From: an uncultured Bacilli bacterium
GTDB lineage: Bacteria; Bacillota_I; Bacilli_A; RF39; UBA660
Reading direction: 5' to 3'
DNA length: 32,065 bases
Assembly (NCBI GenBank): GCA_947581765.1
Contig: CANPVU010000016.1
Location: 1 to 32,065 of the forward strand
Shown: positions 6,298 to 15,214 of the stretch, piece by piece
Layout: each line of letters opens with the position of its first letter
How positions within the stretch are numbered: the first letter of the stretch is position 1
Notes under the pieces: model-generated
The model's database searches: none
What the model saw: only the letters and a program-made list of their open reading frames with translations
What the model was told of the DNA's origin: nothing
Made by a program: the position numbers and the translations under genes

Positions 6298-7170
6298 ATG
6301 TATAAAAAAGATGAGTTAAGAAATTATATAATGAATTCAAAATTAATATCATATAGTGAAGATATAGCTGTAGCATTATCAGAAGAACTTTTTGCAAAAT
6401 ATAATAGTGGGTGTTATGATGAATATTTAAAAAAAATATCAAATTGTTGGAATATGATAAAAACTTTAGATATTAAATTTCCTGGAAATGCTAATCCAAA
6501 ATTATATTTATACATAGTACCAGATGATAATTATCAAAACCTTTTAAAAATTCCTTTAGGATTTGATAGGGGAAAAGGTGGTGGAAAACCTGTTAGTTGT
6601 TATCATTTAGACGGATTTAATTCTGCTTATGGATTAAGTCAAAATATATGTGAAAATAACTATGAAAATATATCTAAAATGGTAAATACAATTCATGAAC
6701 TTGCTCATATTATACATAGTCAATTCTTTACAAAGGATAGATTTATTTCAGAAGGATTTGCAGATGCATTACCATTATATTCTCTAAATTTAGAAGAAAA
6801 ATTTAAAGAACATATGGATGTAGTAATGAATATTAAAGAAGAACAAATATTAACTGCACAACAGTTAATAAATTCACAAAGAGATAATTCATATGGATTA
6901 GAAGAATTAGTACCAAATAAATCATGTTCTTTTAGAAAATCATATATATCTTCATATTTATTTGTTATGGGATGTATGTATAAAATTGAAACAATGTTTA
7001 ATTTAAGTAGAAAAGAAGCTACACAATTATTTTTAGAATTAGTTCATCAAAGTAATTGTACTAATGAATGGTTAATATATGATATAGCAGATTCATTAGA
7101 TATTCCAAGGGAAGAACTTCTAAATGGTAAAAGTATTCAACTAAAAGCAATAAAAAAAATACTTAATTAG
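6298..7170 (+). CDS. Gluzincin-like zinc metallopeptidase, cytoplasmic, family unassigned
   Basis: The active-site pattern is HELAH (His133, Glu134, His137, numbered from the 6298 ATG) with Glu152 in ISEGFAD as the third ligand. This is the HExxH plus distant Glu arrangement of gluzincins such as M1-type peptidases. No signal peptide or membrane segment is seen, so it probably acts in the cytoplasm, or the catalytic fold has been reused. An ATG at 6262 is in frame, but the -10 box at 6276-6281 lies inside that extension. ATG 6298 has GGTGAG in front and gives 290 residues. The 3' end overlaps the convergent HAD-like gene by 8 bp. The substrate is unknown. Confidence 0.75.
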   Translation: MYKKDELRNYIMNSKLISYSEDIAVALSEELFAKYNSGCYDEYLKKISNCWNMIKTLDIKFPGNANPKLYLYIVPDDNYQNLLKIPLGFDRGKGGGKPVSCYHLDGFNSAYGLSQNICENNYENISKMVNTIHELAHIIHSQFFTKDRFISEGFADALPLYSLNLEEKFKEHMDVVMNIKEEQILTAQQLINSQRDNSYGLEELVPNKSCSFRKSYISSYLFVMGCMYKIETMFNLSRKEATQLFLELVHQSNCTNEWLIYDIADSLDIPREELLNGKSIQLKAIKKILN

Positions 7171-7798
7171 TATTTTTTTTGCCTATTGTGTATACTTTTT
7201 TTTCTTGATTATTTTCATCTAAAAGAATTTTTTGTATGTTTAACCAACCTCTAGACCAATGAAAACCTGCTCTTATAATATTTTGCTCCATTAATTTAAT
7301 ATTGGATATAGTTGTATTATGAAAAGATGGAAATAATATTTTAGTTTTTATATCATTATTAAAATTAGTAATTAAATCATCTATTTGAATGTCAGCGTTA
7401 ATAATTTGTTTACTATTTGTAAATATAAATTTATTTGGATCCATAAATGGGAGTATACGTAATAGATAATCATATTTTTGCATAAATAATTTTCCAGAAT
7501 TTTTTATATCAAATGGATCAATACAAGATGAACATATAAATATATCATATACATTATTTAGTTTTTCTATCGTTTCTATAGCTAGTGGTAGTGTATTTGC
7601 ACTATCATATAAATTAATTGTTTTTAAATATTTCTTGAAGTCATCAAATTTATTTTCAGGAATTACTGCTTTATCAATGAAATAATTAGTAAAATCATCA
7701 ATTGTATAACTTGTTTTTAAAAATTCATTTATTGCATGTAAAAATACATTAAAGCATATTACGTTATCAACATCTAATAAAATTGTTTTTTTATTCAT
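7163..7798 (-). CDS. HAD-superfamily 5'(3')-deoxyribonucleotidase-like protein
   Basis: The N-terminal strand ILLDVDNVICF carries the DxD nucleophile pair (Asp9, Asp11). ICSSC (about residues 84-88) is the motif II region, and ADIQIDDLI near residue 146 supplies the motif IV acids. The length (211 residues) and layout fit the NT5C/5_nucleotid branch, which removes phosphate from nucleoside monophosphates. I choose ATG 7798 because AAAGGAGAAATTATA precedes it. A longer frame to 7882 would begin inside the upstream terminator. The gene ends by overlapping the convergent peptidase gene by 8 bp. The family assignment is fairly good; the exact substrate is not shown. Confidence 0.75.
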   Translation of the reverse strand: MNKKTILLDVDNVICFNVFLHAINEFLKTSYTIDDFTNYFIDKAVIPENKFDDFKKYLKTINLYDSANTLPLAIETIEKLNNVYDIFICSSCIDPFDIKNSGKLFMQKYDYLLRILPFMDPNKFIFTNSKQIINADIQIDDLITNFNNDIKTKILFPSFHNTTISNIKLMEQNIIRAGFHWSRGWLNIQKILLDENNQEKKVYTIGKKNTN

Positions 7799-7853
7799 TA
7801 TAATTTCTCCTTTGAAAATTAAACGTTTTATATTATAACATAAAGTTATTAAT

Positions 7854-7887
7854 AAAAAAATAACAAGCCTTGTTAAAAACAAGGCTT
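7854..7887 (-). terminator. Intrinsic terminator of the M60 gene
   Basis: AAGCCTTGTT and AACAAGGCTT (10-bp arms, 7887-7878 and 7874-7865) with a 3-nt loop, followed on the minus strand by GTTA and seven T. Confidence 0.9.
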
Positions 7888-7896
7888 ATATTATAA

Positions 7897-10443
7897 TTAC
7901 TCACTTAATAATTTTAAAACATTATCATATGTTTTTTGATCTTCTACAGTTAATTTTGATATTGAGTCATATATAATATTTAATTCCTTTGGAGATTCAA
8001 ATATATTATTAGTTGTAGAATTTTTACTATTTAAATATGCAGTAATATATTTATCTAGTCTATCTTTAAATTCTTTGTATATAGTATTTTGATCAGTTTC
8101 ATAAATATCATTTGGTACTAATCCAAATTTAGTAACAATATATGTTCTTTCATTAGTTTTAGTATCTATAATACCATAATTATCTAAAGTTTCTTTAGTT
8201 AATGAAGAAGTAAATTTAAAATCTTTCTTATCTCCTAAGTAGAATATTTTTAATTTATATCCTATTTCAACTGGTACTTCAACATGAGTTCCATCTTTTT
8301 GTGTCCATACTGAGTAATATCCACCATTAACACTATTTTTGTATACTTCTTTATTATTTTTATCTAATACTGTTAAACTAGCAAATAAGGTATTATTACT
8401 TGTTCCTCCACTTTTTGGATATGTATCTACATAGTCAAATACCATATTTTTTCCTATTACTTGAATTGTAAATGGAGTAAAGTTTTCTCCCCAGTATCCT
8501 CTAGTAGTAATTATAATATCATTATTGTAAGATATATCTGTTATTTTCTTATATGATACATTATATGTAGTAGTTTCATTATTCTTTACAATTATAAATA
8601 TATGTTTATATTCTGCAATATTATTTGGTCTAGGTAAACCAAGTTTATATACTCCAACTGGTAATGTAGCATTAATTTTATTACCTGTAACTTTAATAGT
8701 AGTAATATTTTTATCTCCATCATTTATATATATTAGTTTATTTTTTATATTTGATATATCATCAATATCTATATTAATTTCTATGTTACCTTTTAAGTTT
8801 TCTGAGTTAATATCGTCTGTTTTAACTAAGTCATATATTCCAATTTTTCCTAATTTATCTTTTAATCTTGTAGCTATTTCATCATCATTTACAAGTTCTT
8901 TTAAATAATAAATTGCTTTTGAATTACTATTCATTACTTTTTGATATACTTCATCAGAAACTTTAATTCCCCATGATTCAATATAAGGAATAACATTTAC
9001 ATTATATTTTGTAAGGAGCGCTAAAACCCAAGTGTCTGTTGTTGTTAATCTTTTTTTATCTGTAAAGTATACTTCTCTATAATATTTATTTATATAAGAA
9101 TATGTTTCTTTATATTCACCAAAAGCATTAAATAAATTTACTATTGCATATAACATTGCTGCTGGACCAACGTTTCCATCACCATTATCTTTAAATCCAT
9201 ATCCTTTTAATCTTGCGTCATTATAATTCTTTTCATTTTTAGGAATATTTAACCAAGATTCATTATATCTAAATAATTTTGTTAAATCTTGAATATAATA
9301 TCCAAATATATTAACACCAACTTCTCCTAAAGGAAGGCCTCCGCCATTACCAGAAACACTACCTTGATATCCATGTCCTACTTCATGTAAATTTCCCCAA
9401 CTTATTTGTAAAGATGGCCAAACACTTGCACTATGAATTCCTACATGGTCTCCAGAACTATAGTATGCTGAACCTGCTCCATTAACATTTGCTTTAAAGA
9501 AGTATTTAGTTTTAACCTTTTGGTTCCAAGTTTTATCTGGTTTATATGAAATTCCAATAAGACTATCATATTCATCCATTATTTCATCCCACCAACCAAA
9601 GTAATCATCTAATGATTCAAATGGCTTAGATGGATAGAATAGATTACTAATATCATCATATGGTATTAATGTCATTAAAGAATATCCATCAATTATAGCA
9701 AATGTATTTTTATCACTTTTCCATTCATCTATAAATTTTACTTGATATTCATATCCATCACCCTGATGATAATAGTGTAATGGTTTAATTTTAGTATCAT
9801 TAGCCTTAAATTTTATTTCATATTTTACTTCTTCAGTTTGTTTATATAATGTTTTAACAGTTGGTACACTTAAATAAGACGTAGTAGTGTTATTCTCAGT
9901 TACTTCATTTTTAATAGTTATCCATTCATTTGAATTAACTTCTTTATAAGATTCTTTCTTTTGGTCATTATTTTGTAACATGACATTAAGTTTTTCACCA
10001 GATATTTTTCTTATTTCAAATGTTCCGTTAGCTTCAACAAAAATTCCTACTATTTGTCTATCCATATTGTTTCCACGTGCATAACCAAGTTCATTTAAGT
10101 AATCAACAGAGGGTAGGGAATACATTGTTTTTTCAAGTAATATTTCATTACTATTTTCTATTACAGATACAGGTACAGTAATAGATGATTCATTATTGTG
10201 TTCATCTTTTACTTTATATGTAATACTATATTCTCCTTGTTTATTAGTATTTATATTATTATTTATAATTTCTATTTTCTGAGTAAGATCTCCACTTTCC
10301 ATATCTTTAGCAAATACTCTAAATCTAGCGTCATGTTTAAGATCTATTGTGGTTCCAACCGGTACTTTAATAGCAGTTGTACCATATAATATTGGTTTAT
10401 TTTTTTCACTCCAATATAAATTTTGTTCATTAGAATTAATCAA
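7897..10443 (-). CDS. Peptidase M60 (enhancin/mucinase family) with N-terminal Ig-like domain, TTG start
   Basis: M60 enzymes are zinc peptidases acting on mucin-type glycoproteins. The signature HEVGH is at residues 353-357, with Glu374 a likely further ligand in the GEVGVN helix. Residues about 15-100 look like an immunoglobulin-like or DUF5011-type domain (GEYSITYKVKD). About 110-320 form the sandwich region usual in front of M60. About 560-760 hold further beta-rich domains, and a helical tail ends at 848. The start is TTG at 10443 with GGAGG 8 nt upstream; no ATG in this frame fits better. Unusually there is no signal peptide, LPXTG motif or membrane anchor, although family members normally work outside the cell. 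The gene stands alone between its own promoter region and terminator. Confidence 0.9.
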   Translation of the reverse strand: MINSNEQNLYWSEKNKPILYGTTAIKVPVGTTIDLKHDARFRVFAKDMESGDLTQKIEIINNNINTNKQGEYSITYKVKDEHNNESSITVPVSVIENSNEILLEKTMYSLPSVDYLNELGYARGNNMDRQIVGIFVEANGTFEIRKISGEKLNVMLQNNDQKKESYKEVNSNEWITIKNEVTENNTTTSYLSVPTVKTLYKQTEEVKYEIKFKANDTKIKPLHYYHQGDGYEYQVKFIDEWKSDKNTFAIIDGYSLMTLIPYDDISNLFYPSKPFESLDDYFGWWDEIMDEYDSLIGISYKPDKTWNQKVKTKYFFKANVNGAGSAYYSSGDHVGIHSASVWPSLQISWGNLHEVGHGYQGSVSGNGGGLPLGEVGVNIFGYYIQDLTKLFRYNESWLNIPKNEKNYNDARLKGYGFKDNGDGNVGPAAMLYAIVNLFNAFGEYKETYSYINKYYREVYFTDKKRLTTTDTWVLALLTKYNVNVIPYIESWGIKVSDEVYQKVMNSNSKAIYYLKELVNDDEIATRLKDKLGKIGIYDLVKTDDINSENLKGNIEINIDIDDISNIKNKLIYINDGDKNITTIKVTGNKINATLPVGVYKLGLPRPNNIAEYKHIFIIVKNNETTTYNVSYKKITDISYNNDIIITTRGYWGENFTPFTIQVIGKNMVFDYVDTYPKSGGTSNNTLFASLTVLDKNNKEVYKNSVNGGYYSVWTQKDGTHVEVPVEIGYKLKIFYLGDKKDFKFTSSLTKETLDNYGIIDTKTNERTYIVTKFGLVPNDIYETDQNTIYKEFKDRLDKYITAYLNSKNSTTNNIFESPKELNIIYDSISKLTVEDQKTYDNVLKLLSE

Positions 10444-10512
10444 AGATTGTACCTCCTTTTTTGTTATTATAATTTGATTTATATACTTTTATAAACTTTG
10501 AATTATTCTATC

Positions 10513-10533
10513 GTTAGCAACTTTGTTACTAAC
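10513..10533. promoter_or_regulatory. Inverted repeat upstream of the M60 gene (possible operator)
   Basis: GTTAGCAAC (10513-10521) and GTTACTAAC (10525-10533) form 9-bp arms with one mismatch and a 3-bp centre, about 70 bp before the TTG start. A TATAAT for the M60 gene lies between this dyad and the start. The 286-bp gap to the next gene holds nothing else I can support. Confidence 0.4.
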
Positions 10534-10729
10534 TAATTTATTATATTCGAAAAAAATATATGAAGCTAATTGAAAAGTCTTATAATATAAATTTTTATAA
10601 ATATGTTAAATGATGTTACTAATTTAAAATTAAGGAATTAAATATATATAGAGTAATAAAAATAAAATTAGATATAATTTTAAAGTATCAATAAAAGTAT
10701 TTAATAACATGTAAGGAGAAGATTTATAT

Positions 10730-10924
10730 ATGAAAAAAATATGTGGTGATATTAAAACAAGTGTAACTATATTGTTTTCTGCAACATTAGTTGCGTTACT
10801 ATTTATATCAATATTTAAAAATCAATATATATTTAAAACAATTTTTTTACTATTTACTAATTTGTCTACAGCAGTTTTTACATACATTTTTACTAAGAAA
10901 AGTGAAAATAAAAAATCAGAATAA
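10730..10924 (+). CDS. Small two-helix membrane protein, unknown
   Basis: A protein of 64 residues with hydrophobic helices at about 11-29 and 33-55 and a charged C-terminus (KKSENKKSE). Its N-terminus starts MKKICGD. The ATG is preceded by AAGGAGA with an 11-nt spacer. It is transcribed divergently from the M60 gene and followed at 11056 by a hairpin with a T-run. It might be a small holin-like or toxin-like peptide, but nothing in the sequence proves this. I do not recognise the family. Confidence 0.6.
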   Translation: MKKICGDIKTSVTILFSATLVALLFISIFKNQYIFKTIFLLFTNLSTAVFTYIFTKKSENKKSE

Positions 10925-11055
10925 TATTAAATGTTAGAATTTATAGTGAAATTATATGATATTTTTATTTAATTTATTTGCTCTTAATATAGATTTTACT
11001 TTTATTGTATATACATAAATAATTATAGTACTAATTTATAACTGTAGATATTATT

Positions 11056-11079
11056 GCATTGGTTTTTCCAATGCTTTTT
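11056..11079 (+). terminator. Intrinsic terminator, plus strand
   Basis: GCATTGG, five T, CCAATGC, then TTTTT. It lies 131 bp after the small membrane protein gene, the only plus-strand gene before it. Confidence 0.75.
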
Positions 11080-11089
11080 AATTATAGAC

Positions 11090-11137
11090 AAAAAAATTGT
11101 AATATTTACTATAATTTTATTAGTATATATTACAATT
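11090..11137 (-). terminator. Intrinsic terminator of the ABC transporter gene
   Basis: On the minus strand a 17-nt arm beginning AATTGTAATAT (11137-11121) pairs with 11111-11095 apart from two mismatches, then a run of T follows. Confidence 0.75.
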
Positions 11138-11151
11138 ATTATATAAATTAT

Positions 11152-12912
11152 TTATTTTAATTTTCCATTGTACATATCTTGAAATATACCTGGAGTTTCA
11201 ATTAATTCATCGTATTTACCTTGTTCAATAATTTTTCCTTTATCAAATACGAGTATTGAATCACAATTTTTAAGTGTTGTTAATCTATGTGCTATGGAAA
11301 TAATTGATATTTTATCATCAGTTTGTAATTGTTCTATTTGTTTTTGAATGTATTTTTCTGAAGTATTATCTAAAGCACTTGTTGCTTCATCTAATATTAA
11401 TATTTTTGGTTTTCTTAAGAATACTCTTGCAATTGCTATACGTTGTCTTTGACCACCAGATAAATTACTTCCACCTTCTGATAAAATAGTATTATATTTA
11501 TTAGGTAATCCTTCTATAAAGTCATGAATATAAGCTTTTTTAGCAGCTTCTATTATTTCTTCATCACTTACTTCTTTATGAATTCCATAACATATATTTT
11601 CTTTAATTGTACCTGCAATAATAAATGGATTTTGAGGTACTAATGCCATTGTATCTGATATATCTTGTCTTGTTAGACTTTCTAAATTATGTCCATCAAT
11701 TATAATATCTCCAGCACTTTTCTTTTCTAATTTTGTAAGTAACTTTATAAATGATGATTTTCCACATCCAGAAGGACCAGCAATACCAATGAATTGTCCT
11801 TCACGAATATTTAAATTTAAGTCTGTTATTATTTTTTTATCACTATTTTCATACGAAAAATCAACATGTTTTACTTGTATTAAATCATTAGATTCACTAC
11901 TTTGTTCTTTATTTTCTATATCTTTATAAGAAAAATCTTTTTCTAAATCAATAATATTAAAATATTCACGGGCTAATATAGTAGATTCTGATAATTCATC
12001 AAAAATTCTATGTAATTCACGTAATGGTGTTGTTAACTGAGTAAAGCAAAGGTATGCTGTTAAGACTGTACCTACACTAATTACTCCTTCACCAGCTAAA
12101 TATGCAGATGTACCAATTACAATAACAGTAAATAAAGCCTCATTTACAAATTTTAAACAATCATAAAAGGCCATAGCTTTATGATGTTTCATCTCTTTAC
12201 TTCTTAAATATTCAGATTTATCAGTAAATCTATTTACTTCTTCTTCAGCATTATTTGTAACACGTATTACTTCAATACCATTTATTAATTCTACCATTGT
12301 ACCATCCATAGCTGATTTTTCTTCCATTAATTCTACTCTAATACCTTTTTGTGTTGATATTTGTCTTAATATAATTACAATACCTATTGGTATAACAAAT
12401 AACATTAATAACGCTAAAAATATAGGTAATTTAGAAAATATAACTATAATAGCTGCAATACCACTAAATATAGCAGGAGCAAAGTCCATAAATAAAAGTT
12501 TTAATAATTTTATTGTACCATCAAGACTTCTATTTAATTTACCATGTATGTTTCCAGTCATATTTTCTTTAAAGTATGTAAGTGGTGCATGAAGAAGAGA
12601 ACTTATAGCGTTTGATCTAGCATTTTTTTCACATCTAGTACAAGTATCTTCTACAATAACTCTACGTACAACTTTTATTATTTCATTAGAAACGGTAACT
12701 AGTAGTATAAATAATAAAAATGGAACAATTTTAATGAATGATAAATTTTCTTGGTTTAATACATCATCAGTTAATTTACCAATTGACAATGGTAACAACT
12801 GACTTAAAAGAGCAGAGACAATCATAATAATTATTATAAAAATAAAATTAATTTTCTGACGTCTATTTAACATTTCATATATTCTTTTAACAAGATTTTG
12901 CTTTTTTTCCAT
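11152..12912 (-). CDS. ABC exporter, fused permease and ATPase (MsbA/MDR type)
   Basis: The permease half has about six hydrophobic helices (residues about 20-310). The ATPase half has Walker A GPSGCGKSS near 379-387, the signature LSGGQRQRIAIAR, Walker B ILILDEATSALD and the switch His in SIAHRLTT. This is a complete half-transporter of normal length (586 residues) that would act as a homodimer pumping a lipid, peptide or drug outward. The cargo cannot be read from sequence. ATG 12912 is chosen because AAAGGGG stands 9 nt before it. A TTG three codons upstream directly abuts that site and would leave no spacer. The gene stands alone, with its own terminator. Confidence 0.9.
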   Translation of the reverse strand: MEKKQNLVKRIYEMLNRRQKINFIFIIIIMIVSALLSQLLPLSIGKLTDDVLNQENLSFIKIVPFLLFILLVTVSNEIIKVVRRVIVEDTCTRCEKNARSNAISSLLHAPLTYFKENMTGNIHGKLNRSLDGTIKLLKLLFMDFAPAIFSGIAAIIVIFSKLPIFLALLMLFVIPIGIVIILRQISTQKGIRVELMEEKSAMDGTMVELINGIEVIRVTNNAEEEVNRFTDKSEYLRSKEMKHHKAMAFYDCLKFVNEALFTVIVIGTSAYLAGEGVISVGTVLTAYLCFTQLTTPLRELHRIFDELSESTILAREYFNIIDLEKDFSYKDIENKEQSSESNDLIQVKHVDFSYENSDKKIITDLNLNIREGQFIGIAGPSGCGKSSFIKLLTKLEKKSAGDIIIDGHNLESLTRQDISDTMALVPQNPFIIAGTIKENICYGIHKEVSDEEIIEAAKKAYIHDFIEGLPNKYNTILSEGGSNLSGGQRQRIAIARVFLRKPKILILDEATSALDNTSEKYIQKQIEQLQTDDKISIISIAHRLTTLKNCDSILVFDKGKIIEQGKYDELIETPGIFQDMYNGKLK

Positions 12913-13048
12913 AATATACAACCCCTTTAAAACTCAATAACAAAATCTAGCAGATTATATCACTTTTTTTAATATAATTCAAATTTTAAAATTATATCAT
13001 TATTAATAATAAATTATATAAATTTTTTGGTCTCTATTTTAAAAATAA

Positions 13049-13057
13049 TGGTATAAT
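13049..13057 (+). promoter_or_regulatory. Extended -10 promoter of the phospholipase/HAD fusion gene
   Basis: TGGTATAAT with a weak TTGGTC about 19 bp upstream. The mRNA leader is short and leads to the GAGGAGGTGTTAAT ribosome site. Confidence 0.55.
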
Positions 13058-13090
13058 TGTGTTGAAAATTATGTTTGAGGAGGTGTTAAT

Positions 13091-14221
13091 ATGGCATCTG
13101 CGAGGATACATGAAGTAATTGCTAAAGAAATTAATAAAGATTATCATATGGATGAAGTTTTAATAAGAATTGGAAGTGTTGCACCAGATAGTTGGAGAAA
13201 TGTAGAAAATAATTTAATTTTTAAAGATAAATACTTAACTCATTTTTGGAATTATAGAATAAAAGATGGTCAGGCAAATGATTATAGTGAATTTTATTTT
13301 AAATATTATAATGAATTAAGTAATCCTGTATACTTTGGATATTTAATTCATTTAATGACAGACCAATATTGGAAAACTTATGTTGACCCTAAATATGAAT
13401 TTAAAAAAAATAATAAGAATATGTTAAAAATGAAAGATGGGATTTTTTTAGTTGACAAAAATAACTTTGCTCATGCTGAACGTGTTAGATTACAAAAAAT
13501 TTTAGCAAGGATATACAAATTAGGTTATTTTCCGATAGAGGAAAGTGAAATAAAAAACTTTTATTGTAAAATAGATGAATTAGATTTAAGTGGACTTTTT
13601 GGGCAAAATGGTACGTTAAATTATATTAATAGTAAGCTTTCACCAGATGATAATTATGAAAGTCAAGAATTTAAATTATATGATTTTAATGATATTATAA
13701 ATTCAATTTATGAAACAATTGAATTTATAAAAAGGGAGTTAATAAGACTAGAAATGTTACATAATAGTTTATCTATGAAATATAAAATAGCAATTGATAT
13801 AGAAACTTTATTATTAGAAAGTTTAAATAATGCAGAGGGGATTAAACTTCAAAAAAACACACAAGAATGTTTAGATTATTTAATTAGTAATAATTATATA
13901 GTTGATTTAATAACATCAATGTCAAAAAATAATTTTTTAAAAATTAAAAGAAATTTAGTAGAAAGTTTAGAAGAAAATAATTTGAATTATAATTACATTA
14001 ATTTTGGATTTAGTTCTAAACTCCAATTTTTAAAAGAACGTGGTTATAATTTATTAATTGATAATGATATAAAATATATTAAAAGTGCAAATAGTGTTGG
14101 TATTGATACAATATTATTTAATGAGTATGATAAAGAATATAATGGATATCAATCATCGGATTGGTTTAACGTAAAATCACTTGTAAATAAAATATATATA
14201 AATAAAAACTACTTTAAATAA
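13091..14221 (+). CDS. Zinc-dependent phospholipase C-like domain fused to a HAD-like domain
   Basis: Residues about 1-190 resemble the Zn-dependent phospholipase C fold. Candidate metal ligands His7, Asp33, His51, His87 and Asp91 sit in the motifs ARIHEVIA, VAPDSW, LTHFW and LIHLMTDQYW. From about residue 229 a second domain starts (KIAIDIETLLL) with HAD order: motif I acids Asp236/Glu238, ITSMS as motif II, and LLIDND (Asp324, Asp326) as motif IV. Glu238 replaces the usual second Asp, so catalysis by the HAD part is uncertain. There is no signal peptide, although secreted phospholipases C have one; this N-terminal domain is common in cytoplasmic gut-bacterial proteins of unknown role. The ribosome site GAGGAGGTG is strong. 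Function as a phosphoesterase is inferred. Confidence 0.7.
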   Translation: MASARIHEVIAKEINKDYHMDEVLIRIGSVAPDSWRNVENNLIFKDKYLTHFWNYRIKDGQANDYSEFYFKYYNELSNPVYFGYLIHLMTDQYWKTYVDPKYEFKKNNKNMLKMKDGIFLVDKNNFAHAERVRLQKILARIYKLGYFPIEESEIKNFYCKIDELDLSGLFGQNGTLNYINSKLSPDDNYESQEFKLYDFNDIINSIYETIEFIKRELIRLEMLHNSLSMKYKIAIDIETLLLESLNNAEGIKLQKNTQECLDYLISNNYIVDLITSMSKNNFLKIKRNLVESLEENNLNYNYINFGFSSKLQFLKERGYNLLIDNDIKYIKSANSVGIDTILFNEYDKEYNGYQSSDWFNVKSLVNKIYINKNYFK

Positions 14222-14235
14222 AACAAGTAGTTTTT
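14204..14235 (+). terminator. Terminator-like hairpin after the fusion gene
   Basis: AAAAACTACTT (14204-14214) and AAGTAGTTTTT (14225-14235) form an 11-bp stem overlapping the stop codon. The T-rich stretch that follows is interrupted by A. Confidence 0.6.
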
Positions 14236-14396
14236 ATATTATATTTTTTAAACTATATGTATAAGACTTTACTTTAAAATCATTTAGTACTAAATCATAA
14301 TCAATTAAAGAATCCTTAAGAATCTTTTATAAGAATACTTATGCATATGTGTGCTACTAAAATTACTGGTAGATATTCTTAATTTTTACATGTGAA

Positions 14397-14970
14397 TTAG
14401 ATATGTTTTATAAGTTCAAAATTTTCGTTATTATTTAAAATATCTTCAGTTTTATATTCAAAATCTCCATATTTTGTTTTTGCATATCGTTGTTTTAATC
14501 TGCCATAAATAGTCCCTGGACATTTTTTCTAAAACTTCTGATGGTAAATATTTATTAGCAAAATCTAGATATGATTTTCTATTATTTAATACACTATTAA
14601 GTCTATTAACAAACTCTTCATTGCTAATATTTTTACTTAATTTATAAACTGCAGTTCCACAAACATCTACAGTTGCATCAATAGGAATAAATGGTACATC
14701 GCTATCCCATGTATAACAAGCACCAGTATAAAAACCTTTCAACATTATTATAGTATTTTGAGATATACCGAGATCAGACATTGCGTATATTTTGGCTTGT
14801 TTTTCTTTATGTGATAATTTACAAGCTACTGTTTTTAATAATTTTTCAGTATTTTCAAGATGATATATTATATTTTTTTAAATCAATTAGTCTTTTATTT
14901 GTTCATCATAAATGATATTGTCTTCAGGACAAAAAGCAGGGCAATCTACTAAAAGTATAATATAATATTT
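14397..14970 (-). pseudogene. Decayed gene, family not recognised
   Basis: Coding-like sequence runs over ~570 bp but is broken. An upstream segment reading KYYIILLVDCPAFCPEDN (about 14970-14893) ends in stops at an A-rich stretch. The longest open part (14458-14781) contains PIDATVDVCGTAVYKL. At the run of six A near 14525 the sensible frame shifts by one, because reading on in the other frame gives CPGTIYGRLKQRYAKTKYG and a stop at 14397-14399. Two or more single-base slips in A runs therefore explain the damage. No start codon with a ribosome site remains. The protein was probably about 190 residues or longer. It lies next to the left side of the mobile element, which may have cut off its 5' end. 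Confidence 0.55.
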
Positions 14971-14992
14971 TGTTTATGAAAAAATAATTAAC

Positions 14993-15032
14993 CCACTAGG
15001 TATTTTGACACAAGTATCAAAATAACCTGTGG
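14993..15032. repeat. Inverted repeat with core ATTTTGA-N8-TCAAAAT (second copy of the oriT-like dyad)
   Basis: The core half-sites at 15002-15008 and 15017-15023 enclose 8 bp. The arms extend outward through AGGT/ACCT and CCAC/GTGG with single-base slips. The same half-sites with the same 8-bp spacing recur at 18168-18189, beside the relaxase. The rest of the gap 15033-15214 holds two further small dyads: TCAGTC/GACTGA at about 15055-15075 and GTTCGA/TCGAAC at about 15089-15105. I see no gene in it. Confidence 0.6.
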
Positions 15033-15214
15033 AAATTTTTTATTGAATAAAAAATCAGTCATATTTCAGACTGAAAGTATATTTAAAGTTCGAGTAGTTC
15101 GAACAGAAACGTCAATGGTGCGATAGTGATAGTTATCTACAACTTTTCGCAAAATTAAGTAATCTAGTACATATAGTACTGACTTCATATCTAAATTATA
15201 AACTATTCTAAAAA

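Noticed and set aside
7799-7882. Hydrophobic N-terminal extension of the HAD-like protein
   Set aside because: It would start inside the M60 terminator; ATG 7798 has a strong AAAGGAG site.
15089-15105. tRNA-like T-loop sequence (GTTCGA)
   Set aside because: No cloverleaf or acceptor stem can be built around it; it is only a small dyad.
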